Below the pieces are notes generated by a model. The model saw only the letters and a list, made by a program, of their open reading frames with translations. It was not told where the DNA came from and ran no database searches. Both the position numbers and the translations under genes were made by a program. From Acuticoccus mangrovi (GTDB lineage Bacteria > Pseudomonadota > Alphaproteobacteria > Rhizobiales > Amorphaceae), in the NCBI RefSeq assembly GCF_016411865.1, contig NZ_JAEKJA010000020.1, positions 62,001 to 126,000 on the forward strand: a stretch of DNA of 64,000 nt. The letters run 5' to 3'. Positions 47,988 through 57,946 of the stretch are shown here, piece by piece. Positions within the stretch are counted from its first letter, which is position 1. Every line of letters starts with the position of its first letter.

Positions 47988-48070
47988 ACGGACGCAACGG
48001 CTTCATTAGAAGAGTCGCAGAAAAGGTCCGCTAAAAAAGTTCAAAGAGGCCCCGACGGGCCTCTTTTTTT
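47988..48070 (+). ncRNA. Candidate small RNA, about 83 nt, unknown family
   Basis: Bounded by a sigma-70-like promoter (-10 at 47976-47981) and a perfect rho-independent terminator (48043-48070), with no coding potential between. Predicted by eye: an outer stem CGGAC/GTCCG enclosing a small hairpin (CTTC-ATTA-GAAG at about 48001-48012), a single-stranded CTAAAAAAGTTC stretch, then the terminator hairpin. This layout suits a trans-acting regulatory RNA. I cannot match it to a named family. It lies upstream of the nitrogen-regulated glnK-amtB but is separated from it by the terminator. An alternative is a leader of a lost gene. Confidence 0.5.
48043..48070 (+). terminator. Rho-independent terminator
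   Basis: Ten-base-pair stem AAAGAGGCCC (48043-48052) and GGGCCTCTTT (48057-48066) around a CGAC loop. The T-run is TTTTTTT (48064-48070), its first three bases closing the stem. One of the clearest terminators in the window. It ends the candidate small RNA and isolates the glnK promoter region. Confidence 0.85.
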
Positions 48071-48758
<688 letters not shown>

Positions 48759-48787
48759 TCTTTCCTCCCTCTCTCGCGGACACTCTC

Positions 48788-50242
48788 ATGAAGAAGCAAA
48801 CTTTCTGGACAATCGCCGGAGCGGGGATCGCCCTCGCCGTGACGGCCACCGCCGTCTGGGCGCAGACGGAAACCGGTGCGGACACCACGTCGGCGGCTCC
48901 CGCTGTCGACGCAGCGGCGAGCGCCGCTGCTGCTGCTCCGGCGGCGGCTGCGCCCGCGGCTGAAGCCGCAGCGGCGGCGGCCCCGGCCGCTCCCGCCGAG
49001 CCCTCGGCGTTCCCCTTCGTCGCCAACACCTTCCTCTTCCTCGTCACCGGCTTCCTGGTGATGTTCATGGCGGCCGGCTTCGCCATGCTCGAGGCGGGTC
49101 TCGTGCGCGCCAAGAACGCCTCGATGCAGTGCTTGAAGAACATCGCCCTGTACTCGATCGCCGGCCTGATGTTCTGGCTGCTCGGCTACAACCTGATGTA
49201 CGAAGGCGTCGACGTCGCCAACAACATCCCCGAGCTCGCCGGCTATCTCGGCACCTTCTCGATGAAGGACATCCCGGCGCCGTCGGCCGATACCGGTGAC
49301 TACGCCGCCGCCTCCGACTGGTTCTTCCAGATGGTGTTCTGCGCCACCACGGCCTCGATCGTGTCCGGCACGGTGGCCGAGCGCATGCGCCTGTGGCCGT
49401 TCCTGATCTTCACCGTCTTCCTGACCGGTATCCTCTACCCGATCACCGGCTCCTGGGAGTGGGGTGCGGGCTGGCTCGACCAGATGGGCTTCTCCGACTT
49501 CGCCGGTTCCACGCTGGTGCACTCGGTCGGTGGCTGGGCGGCTCTCGCCGGCGCCATCGTGGTCGGCGCCCGTGCGGGCAAGTTCGGTGAGAACGGCGTG
49601 ATCCACCCGATGCCGGGCTCCTCGATCCCCCTCGCCACGCTCGGCACCTTCATCCTCTGGCTCGGCTGGTTCGGCTTCAACGGCGGTTCCCAGCTCGCCC
49701 TCGCCAGCATGGAAGACGCCTCCTCGGTGGCGAAGATCTTCGTCAACACCAACACGGCGGCCGCGGCCGGCGTGGTGGTCTGCGTGATCCTCACCCAGCT
49801 CCTCTACCGCAAGGTCGACGTCACGATGGCCCTCAACGGCGCCCTCGGCGGTCTCGTCTCCATCACTGCGGAGCCGCTCGCTCCGACCATGGCCCAGGCG
49901 GCGATGATCGGCGGCATCGGCGGCGTGCTCGTGGTGGTGTTCGTGCCGCTCCTCGACCGCATCCACCTCGACGACGTGGTCGGCGCCATCCCGGTCCACC
50001 TCGTCTGCGGTATCTGGGGCACCATGATCGTGCCGCTCTCCAACTCGGACGCGACCTACTACGTCCAGTTCATCGGCGTGATCTCGATCGGCGCTCTGGC
50101 CTTCTTCTCGAGCCTCATCCTGTGGCTCATCCTCGCCGCGGTCACCGGTCTGCGAGCGACGCCCGAGGAAGAGGCGGTCGGTCTCGACTCGGCAGAGGTC
50201 GGCATCCTCGCCTACCCAGAGTTCGGCAGCCAGCGGGCCTGA
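48788..50242 (+). CDS. amtB: Ammonium transporter AmtB
   Basis: A 484-residue inner-membrane ammonium channel with eleven helices. The pore twin histidines are in STLVHSVGGW and GAIPVHLVCGIWG, and AMLEAGLVRAKNASMQCLKN is the family's first-helix motif. An N-terminal signal peptide (cleaved after VWA) precedes, as in E. coli AmtB. Unusually, about fifty Ala/Pro/Glu residues separate it from the first helix. GlnK from the same operon blocks the cytoplasmic gate. A UUCG-loop terminator follows the stop. Confidence 0.95.
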   Translation: MKKQTFWTIAGAGIALAVTATAVWAQTETGADTTSAAPAVDAAASAAAAAPAAAAPAAEAAAAAAPAAPAEPSAFPFVANTFLFLVTGFLVMFMAAGFAMLEAGLVRAKNASMQCLKNIALYSIAGLMFWLLGYNLMYEGVDVANNIPELAGYLGTFSMKDIPAPSADTGDYAAASDWFFQMVFCATTASIVSGTVAERMRLWPFLIFTVFLTGILYPITGSWEWGAGWLDQMGFSDFAGSTLVHSVGGWAALAGAIVVGARAGKFGENGVIHPMPGSSIPLATLGTFILWLGWFGFNGGSQLALASMEDASSVAKIFVNTNTAAAAGVVVCVILTQLLYRKVDVTMALNGALGGLVSITAEPLAPTMAQAAMIGGIGGVLVVVFVPLLDRIHLDDVVGAIPVHLVCGIWGTMIVPLSNSDATYYVQFIGVISIGALAFFSSLILWLILAAVTGLRATPEEEAVGLDSAEVGILAYPEFGSQRA

Positions 50243-50276
50243 TCCCGCCGGCGATCGGCTCAGAGAGTCCGCGATC

Positions 50277-50304
50277 AAGGCCCGGGTTCGCCCGGGCCTT
50301 TTTT
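50277..50304 (+). terminator. Rho-independent terminator after amtB
   Basis: A perfect ten-base-pair stem, AAGGCCCGGG (50277-50286) and CCCGGGCCTT (50291-50300), closed by the ultrastable TTCG tetraloop and followed by TTTT. It ends the glnK-amtB transcript 35 bp after the stop codon. Confidence 0.9.
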
Positions 50305-50434
50305 GTGGCCAGCCACCGACGCGCCCAACATCGGTTTGAACGGGACCACCTCCCCGTGCATTGGTGAAGGACGATGGCGTTCCGGCCCCGGCCGGCCCGC
50401 ATGACGAACCGACGTGAAAGGGCTCGACACCCCG

Positions 50435-51406
50435 ATGGTGAACCCTCTGCGCCGCGCCGTGACCGGCTTCCTGCTCGCCCGCGACGCATTCCGTGCGGCT
50501 CATGGCGCTCCGGCGCAGCCGGCTCAACCTCTTGTCGAGCGCCGGCGTCCCAAGCCGCCCGACCCGCAGAGCCTCAGCCCGATCCCCACCCAGCGCCTGT
50601 TCGGGATCGAGGTGGCGAACCTCGACCTCACCCGCACCGTGGAGCGGATCATCGCCTGGTCGAGCACAGTGCCGGCGCGCACCGTCATCACGGCCAACCT
50701 CGACCACGTGATGAAGCTCGAGACCGACGAGGCCTTCCAGCGGGCCTACGCCGAAGCCGATCTCGTGACCGCCGACGGGATGCCGTTCATCTGGGTCTCG
50801 CGGCGGGAGGGGACGCCGCTGGTGGAGCGCGTCGCCGGCTCCGACCTCATCCTACCGGTGGCGGGGGAGGCGGCCCGCGCCGGCCGCTCCATCTTCCTGT
50901 TCGGCTCCACCCTGGAGCGCCTCGAGACCGCCGCCGCGGGCCTCAGACGCGACTTTCCCGGGCTCGAGATCAAGGGGATCTACGCCCCGCCCTTCGGCTT
51001 CGAGCGCGACGCCGAGCTGCAGCGCGAGCTGGTGCGCCTGTTCCGTACCGTGCGGCCGGACATCATCTTCGTGGCGCTCGGCGCGCCCAAGCAGGAGATC
51101 TGGTCGAACGCCATGGCGAAGGCGGTCCGCCACGGCGTGTTCCTCAACATCGGCGGCGGGCTCGACTTCCTGTCCGGCGACGTGCGGCGGGCGCCGACGG
51201 CGATGCAGAAGACCGGCCTCGAGTGGCTGTGGCGCGCCGGCACCGAGCCGCGCCGGCTCGGCCCACGCTATGCGCGCATCCTCGCCCGCCTGCCGGGCCT
51301 CTACCGCATGCACCGGCGCGATCGCATCGCCCACGAGAAGGCCGCCGAAGCCGCCGCCCTCGATGCGATCGCCGAGGAGGCCGACCGCTCCGGCACCACC
51401 GGCTGA
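50435..51406 (+). CDS. WecG/TagA/CpsF-family glycosyltransferase
   Basis: About 323 residues. A Pro/Arg-rich N terminus is followed by the GT26 domain (about residues 55-260): TVITANLDHVMKLETDEAF, DLVTADGMPFIWVSRREG, FLFGS, PDIIFVALGAPKQEIW and NIGGGLDFLSGDVRRAP. These enzymes transfer N-acetylmannosamine(uronic acid) or similar sugars to lipid-linked carriers for surface polysaccharides, at the inner membrane. No other polysaccharide gene is near, so the pathway is unknown. A GTG at 50414 is an alternative start. A hairpin between 51411 and 51441 may terminate it from both sides. Confidence 0.9.
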   Translation: MVNPLRRAVTGFLLARDAFRAAHGAPAQPAQPLVERRRPKPPDPQSLSPIPTQRLFGIEVANLDLTRTVERIIAWSSTVPARTVITANLDHVMKLETDEAFQRAYAEADLVTADGMPFIWVSRREGTPLVERVAGSDLILPVAGEAARAGRSIFLFGSTLERLETAAAGLRRDFPGLEIKGIYAPPFGFERDAELQRELVRLFRTVRPDIIFVALGAPKQEIWSNAMAKAVRHGVFLNIGGGLDFLSGDVRRAPTAMQKTGLEWLWRAGTEPRRLGPRYARILARLPGLYRMHRRDRIAHEKAAEAAALDAIAEEADRSGTTG

Positions 51407-51410
51407 AACG

Positions 51411-51441
51411 GCAAAGGCCGCCCCGTCGGGACGGCCTTTGC
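51411..51441. terminator. Convergent-gene hairpin, possible bidirectional terminator
   Basis: A ten-base stem, GCAAAGGCCG (51411-51420) and CGGCCTTTGC (51432-51441), around an 11-base loop that can itself pair (CCC/GGG). It lies between the glycosyltransferase stop (51406) and the DUF992 stop (51473). There is no T-run longer than three, so efficiency is doubtful. Confidence 0.5.
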
Positions 51442-51472
51442 TATGCCTTTGTCGGACCGCGCCGGGGACGCG

Positions 51473-51967
51473 TCAGCGCTTATAGACGGGAGGCGGCGGG
51501 GACTTCAGCCGCAGCCCGGCGATGCCGGCGGCGATGTTGGCACCCACCTGACCCTGCACCGAGATCGGCTGCAGATTGATCGACCGGTCGAAGCCGCCGA
51601 TCAGCACGTTGGCGCCGATGCCGACGCCCGGCGTCGCCTCCGCCGTCACCCCATAGTAGCGACCCTCGAGGGCGCCCGGGGAGAGCTGCAGGGTCGGGGC
51701 GAAGACGGCCCAGACGATCTTGGAGCCACCCGTCATGCCGGCGTCGATCCCCACCTTGGTGATCGACCCGTCGTAGGTCTCGCTGGGCCGGCCGATGGGT
51801 TTGAAGTGGCAGCCGAGCACCTTGCGCGACCCCAAGATGAGGCCGTAGCCCGCCTGGACATCGCACGTCAGCAGCCCGACGCGAATGCCGAAGCTGGCGT
51901 TGGCCGCGGGGCTCGCGGTCATGAGAGCACTTGCCATCGCGGCGAGCGCCAGTAGAGAACGACGCAT
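51473..51967 (-). CDS. DUF992 family exported protein
   Basis: A 164-residue protein with a signal peptide (MRRSLLALAAMASALMTASPAANA) and the DUF992 pattern: RVGLLTCDVQAGYGLILGSRKVLGC near the start (given as family pattern), two cysteines likely joined, KVGIDAGMTGGSKIVWAVFAP, and GRYYGVTAEATPGVGIGANVLIGG. The Gly-rich beta pattern suggests a small periplasmic or outer-membrane beta structure. No function is known. Convergent with the glycosyltransferase gene and downstream of the aminotransferase gene's stop in the same direction. Confidence 0.88.
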   Translation of the reverse strand: MRRSLLALAAMASALMTASPAANASFGIRVGLLTCDVQAGYGLILGSRKVLGCHFKPIGRPSETYDGSITKVGIDAGMTGGSKIVWAVFAPTLQLSPGALEGRYYGVTAEATPGVGIGANVLIGGFDRSINLQPISVQGQVGANIAAGIAGLRLKSPPPPVYKR

Positions 51968-52003
51968 CCTATCCCTCGCGCGTGCTGCCCCGCGGCTGGC
52001 GGC

Positions 52004-53305
<1,302 letters not shown>

Positions 53306-53596
53306 CTAGTCGTCGTAGAAGCCGTTCGCCTTCATGCAGCTCGTCACGAGCTCGTCTTCGGTGAAGCCGTGCGCCGCGCCGGCGTCGATCACCTCCTGCA
53401 GCCACGCGCTGTTCTCGTGGTCGGGCGGCCGGGCGTCGGCGGGCATGGCGGCGATCTTGGCGTCGGCCTGGCATTGGGCGACGGCGGCCTTGATGTCGGC
53501 CGCCGACGCATCCGGTTTGGTCCAGGTCGTGGCGGATGCGGGAAGCGCCGTGAGCGCGATGGCCACGGCTGCGATGGGGCCCGTCATGGAGCGCAT
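53306..53596 (-). CDS. Small exported protein of unknown function
   Basis: 96 residues, not recognised. The signal peptide (MTGPIAAVAIALTALPASA after a short leader) is clear. The mature part is Ala/Asp-rich and probably helical, with two cysteines (VAQCQAD and VTSCMKANGF) that may pair. The C-terminal pattern with a Cys before MKANGF(Y) recurs in small exported alphaproteobacterial proteins. The ATG three codons in is an alternative start. It is a stand-alone gene. Confidence 0.7.
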   Translation of the reverse strand: MRSMTGPIAAVAIALTALPASATTWTKPDASAADIKAAVAQCQADAKIAAMPADARPPDHENSAWLQEVIDAGAAHGFTEDELVTSCMKANGFYDD

Positions 53597-53673
53597 CGCC
53601 GGTCCTTTCGTCGCGAAAGACGCTACGCGGGAGCGCGCCGGCCTCGGCCGACGTCGCGCGCGCGGCGGGTGGA

Positions 53674-54000
53674 TCAGAACGGAATGCCGGGGCTCAACGT
53701 GCCGTGATAGGCATCGAGGATCGGCAGCGGACGGGGCCCGTAGGTGTATTCGTTGGCGATCTTGGTGCCGTCAGTCAGCTTGACGCCGCCGTTCGCCAGG
53801 CTGGACGTGACGGGAACCGCCCTGCCCGCGAACATCGATACGCCCGGCAGATCCCGGTAGGGACCCACATAGGCGCTGCCGGACCCGGAGCCGTAGGCCC
53901 CGTTGTACATCGGGCGCACCGTGATGCTCGGCACGTCCTGCGCGAATGCGGTGCCCATGGTGCCCGCCGCGAGAAGCGCAGCTACAGCGTATCTCATCAT
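53674..54000 (-). CDS. Small exported protein of unknown function
   Basis: 108 residues, not recognised. Tandem ATGs with GGGGAG seven bases upstream begin a signal peptide (MMRYAVAALLAAGTMGTAFA). The mature part is Gly/Ser/Tyr-rich (NGAYGSGSGSAYVGPYRDLP), without cysteines, and probably extended. It ends in GTLSPGIPF. Such composition suits a periplasmic or surface-exposed protein. It lies between the preceding small exported protein gene and hrcA, all on the minus strand but each with its own gap. Confidence 0.7.
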   Translation of the reverse strand: MMRYAVAALLAAGTMGTAFAQDVPSITVRPMYNGAYGSGSGSAYVGPYRDLPGVSMFAGRAVPVTSSLANGGVKLTDGTKIANEYTYGPRPLPILDAYHGTLSPGIPF

Positions 54001-54158
54001 TCTCGTCTCCCCGGCGCTCCATCGCCTTCGCGTTTCCAACGCCGATCGGCGCCGTTCCGGTCCCCGTCGAGCCACCCTGCCGGGCGGAGACGCGCAACCT
54101 TAACGCAGTTCGGCGCGACTGGCGAACAAACAAACCACATCGACTTTCGGATTGCGTA

Positions 54159-55229
54159 TCATTTCATGAGCTTGCTCACCACCTGCGCGGTGAAGTCGAC
54201 GGCCGGAATGATCTTCGCATAGTTAAGGCGCGTCGGGCCGATGATCCCGAGCACCCCGACGATGCGCTGCTGATTGTCGCGGTAGGGCGACATGATGAGC
54301 GACGAGCCGGACAGGGAGAACAACTTGTTCTCCGAGCCGATGAAGATCCTCACCCCGTCGCCCTCCTCGGTGAGCGACAGAAGCTGCATCAGCTCCTGCT
54401 TGGTCTCGAGATCGTCGAGGAGCTGGCGCACCCGGTCCACGTCGTCGCGCACCTCGACATTCTGCAGCAGGTTGCCGCGCCCGTGCACGATCAGCGTGCC
54501 GGGACCCTTGCTCGAGGCCTGGCTCCAGGTGGCGATGCCGTCGTCCACCAGCTTGGAGGTGAGGATGTCGAGCGCCGCCCGCTCCTCCGCCGCGCGGCGG
54601 GCGATGATGTCGCGCGCCTCGCTCAGCGTCGCGCCGCGGATGTGGGCGTTGAGGTAGTTGGACGCCTCCTGCAGCGCCGAGGGCGGCAACCCCGGCGGCA
54701 GGTCGACCACGCGGTTCTCCACCGACCCGTCCTCGCCCACCAGCACGACCAGCGCCTTGCCGGGGTCGAGGGGCACGAACTCGATGTGCTTCATACGCAT
54801 GTCCTGCGTATGGGTCAGCACCACGCCGGCGCCGCTCGACAGGCCCGACAGCACCATCGACGCCTTGCTGAGCGCCGCGTCCATCGCCTCGCCGCCCGGC
54901 GGCCCCATCACCTCCGCTTCGATACCGACGCGCTCGTCGGCGCTGAGCTCGCCGACGTTGAGGAGCGCATCGACGAAGAAACGCAGCCCCCGATCGGTCG
55001 GCAGGCGCCCGGCCGAGGTGTGTGGCGCGTAGATGAGCCCGAGGTGCTCGAGGTCGCTCATGACGTTGCGCACCGACGCCGGCGACAGTTTCGTCGGCAA
55101 GGCGCGCGAGATCGAGCGCGAGCCGATCGGCTCGCCCGTCGAAAGATACGCGTCCACGATCTGACGAAAGATGTCCTTCGACCGCTCGTCGAGCTCAAAC
55201 GCTCCGGCCGTCGCATCAACAAGCTGCAT
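54159..55229 (-). CDS. hrcA: Heat-inducible transcription repressor HrcA
   Basis: A 356-residue repressor of class I heat-shock genes. It has a winged-helix N terminus ([44 protein letters not shown]), a GAF-like domain and the dimerisation part, ending with [19 protein letters not shown], the family C terminus. It binds CIRCE operators. I see no CIRCE element here and no grpE or groESL nearby. The start chosen is the ATG with GGGAGG 13 bases ahead. Upstream candidates at 55250 and 55337 are less likely. Divergent from rph. Confidence 0.93.
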   Translation of the reverse strand: MQLVDATAGAFELDERSKDIFRQIVDAYLSTGEPIGSRSISRALPTKLSPASVRNVMSDLEHLGLIYAPHTSAGRLPTDRGLRFFVDALLNVGELSADERVGIEAEVMGPPGGEAMDAALSKASMVLSGLSSGAGVVLTHTQDMRMKHIEFVPLDPGKALVVLVGEDGSVENRVVDLPPGLPPSALQEASNYLNAHIRGATLSEARDIIARRAAEERAALDILTSKLVDDGIATWSQASSKGPGTLIVHGRGNLLQNVEVRDDVDRVRQLLDDLETKQELMQLLSLTEEGDGVRIFIGSENKLFSLSGSSLIMSPYRDNQQRIVGVLGIIGPTRLNYAKIIPAVDFTAQVVSKLMK

Positions 55230-55336
55230 GCCCGGCAAAGAACCTCCCATCACGCCCTGCTCGAAACCCCATTGAGCCCTATCGCGCCGCGTCTTTCTAT
55301 GCCAACGCTCACCCCCCACGCCGAGGAGGACACACA

Positions 55337-56046
<710 letters not shown>

Positions 56047-56050
<4 letters not shown>

Positions 56051-56670
56051 GTCGCCTCGAGATCGGCGACCGCCTCGTTCTCGCCACCCACAACGCGGGC
56101 AAGCTCGCCGAGTTCGCCACGCTGCTCGCCCCGCTCGGGATCGCGGTGGAGGGCGCCGGCGCCCTCGGACTGCCCGAGCCGGAGGAGACCGAGACCACCT
56201 TCGTAGGTAACGCCGCGCTGAAGGCGGAGGCCGCCATGAGGGCGACCGGCCGCCCCGCCCTCGCCGATGATTCGGGCCTGGTGGTCGACGCACTCGGCGG
56301 CGACCCGGGCGTCTACTCGGCCCGCTGGGCGGGGCCGGAGAAGGACTTCACCGCCGCCATCGGCCGCGTCACCGACCTCCTCGCCGAAAAGGGAGCGACG
56401 AGCCCCGCGGCGCGCTCGGCCGCGTTTGTCGCAGTGCTCGCCCTTGCGCGGCCGGGCGAGCCGACACAATTCTTCGAGGGACGAGTCGACGGGCACATCG
56501 CCGACGGCCCGCGCGGCCCCGGCGGCTTCGGCTACGATCCCGTCTTCATCCCCGCCCAAGGCGATGGGCGCACCTTCGGCGAGATGAGCGCCGAGGAAAA
56601 GCATGGCGGCGACGCACCACTCTCGCACCGCGCACGCGCCGTCGCCCGCTTCCTGGCAGCGCTGAGGTAG
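56047..56670 (+). CDS. rdgB: Non-canonical purine NTP pyrophosphatase (RdgB/HAM1)
   Basis: A 207-residue house-cleaning enzyme that hydrolyses dITP, XTP and related nucleotides to monophosphates. Signatures: [12 protein letters not shown] (residues about 13-24), the catalytic [21 protein letters not shown] (family pattern), [13 protein letters not shown] and [17 protein letters not shown]. The GTG start overlaps the rph stop, showing translational coupling. Confidence 0.96.
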
Positions 56671-56767
56671 CGTGCCGGCCGGCCTCCGTGGCAATGTCGG
56701 AGCCCCGGATGGGATGGATCAACGGGAGCGCGGCGTTCGGCCGAGCCGACGCGCTTCAGGAGAGACG

Positions 56768-57946
56768 ATGGAGACATTGGAGGACGACGTCACGACCCGT
56801 GCCGACGATGGCGGCTTCGGCGTCTATGTCCACTGGCCGTTCTGCCAGTCGAAGTGTCCTTATTGCGACTTCAACAGCCATGTTCGCCACGGCGGGGTGG
56901 ATCAGCAGCGCTATGCCCGGGCGCTCGCCCGCGAGCTCGCCACGATGGCCTCATGGAGCGGCGAGAAGAACCCGACGAGCGTGTTTTTCGGCGGCGGCAC
57001 GCCCTCGCTGATGGAGCCCGCCACCGTCGCCACCGTCCTCGAGGCGATCGACGACGCCCTCGGCCTGCCCAGCGATGCCGAGATCACCCTCGAAGCCAAT
57101 CCCTCCTCCGTCGAGCAGTCCCGTTTCGAGGGTTTCCGCGCGGCCGGCGTCAACCGCGTCTCCCTCGGCGTCCAATCGCTCCACGACGACGCGCTCGTCG
57201 CCCTCGGCCGCCGCCACGACGCGGCCACCGCCCGCGCGGCCCTCGCCCTCGCGCAGGGCATCTTCCCCCGCGTCTCCGCCGACCTCATCTACGCGCGCCC
57301 CGGTCAGACCACCGCCGACTGGGCCGACGAGCTCTCGGAGATGCTGGAGATCTGCGGCAACCATCTGTCACTCTACCAGCTCACCATCGAGGAGGGCACG
57401 CGCTTCTTCGACCTCCACGAGGCCGGCAAGCTCGTGGTGCCGGAAGACGACGCCGCCGCCGACCTCTACGAGCTGACCCACGCCCTCACCTCCGCCGCGG
57501 GCTTCGCGCGCTACGAGGTGTCGAACCATGCCCGCGACGACGAGGAGGCGCGGCACAACCTCCTCTATTGGCGTGGCGGCCGCTACATCGGGGCGGGCGC
57601 CGGCGCGCATGGGCGGCTCGACATCGAGGGGACGCGCACCGCGACCGCCACCCACCGTCGGCCGGAAGACTGGCTCACCGCGGTGGAGGCGAACGGCCAC
57701 GGGCTCGCCGAGCGCGAGCCGCTCGACACCGCGGCGACGGCCGACGAGTTCCTCCTGATGGGCCTGCGCCTCTCCGAAGGCCTCGATCTCGACGCCTACG
57801 CCCGTCGCGCCGGCGCTCCGCTCGACGAACGCCGCGTCGACGCCCTCGCCAGCGAGGGCTTCCTGTCCCGCAGCGGACGCCGCATCCGCATTCCGGACGC
57901 CGCCCGTCTCCTCACCAATGCCATCGTCCGGGAGCTCGCATCATGA
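56768..57946 (+). CDS. hemW: Heme chaperone HemW (radical SAM)
   Basis: A 392-residue radical-SAM protein. The [4Fe-4S] motif CQSKCPYCDF (CxxxCxxC then Phe, not the extra Cys of HemN) marks it as HemW, a heme-binding chaperone, rather than coproporphyrinogen dehydrogenase. FFGGGTPSLM, RVSLGVQSL, SADLIYARPGQT and LYQLTIEEGTRF are typical HemW segments. The ATG at 56768 has GGAGAG five bases upstream. Upstream ATGs are less supported. Its stop overlaps the glnD start (ATGA). Confidence 0.95.
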   Translation: METLEDDVTTRADDGGFGVYVHWPFCQSKCPYCDFNSHVRHGGVDQQRYARALARELATMASWSGEKNPTSVFFGGGTPSLMEPATVATVLEAIDDALGLPSDAEITLEANPSSVEQSRFEGFRAAGVNRVSLGVQSLHDDALVALGRRHDAATARAALALAQGIFPRVSADLIYARPGQTTADWADELSEMLEICGNHLSLYQLTIEEGTRFFDLHEAGKLVVPEDDAAADLYELTHALTSAAGFARYEVSNHARDDEEARHNLLYWRGGRYIGAGAGAHGRLDIEGTRTATATHRRPEDWLTAVEANGHGLAEREPLDTAATADEFLLMGLRLSEGLDLDAYARRAGAPLDERRVDALASEGFLSRSGRRIRIPDAARLLTNAIVRELAS

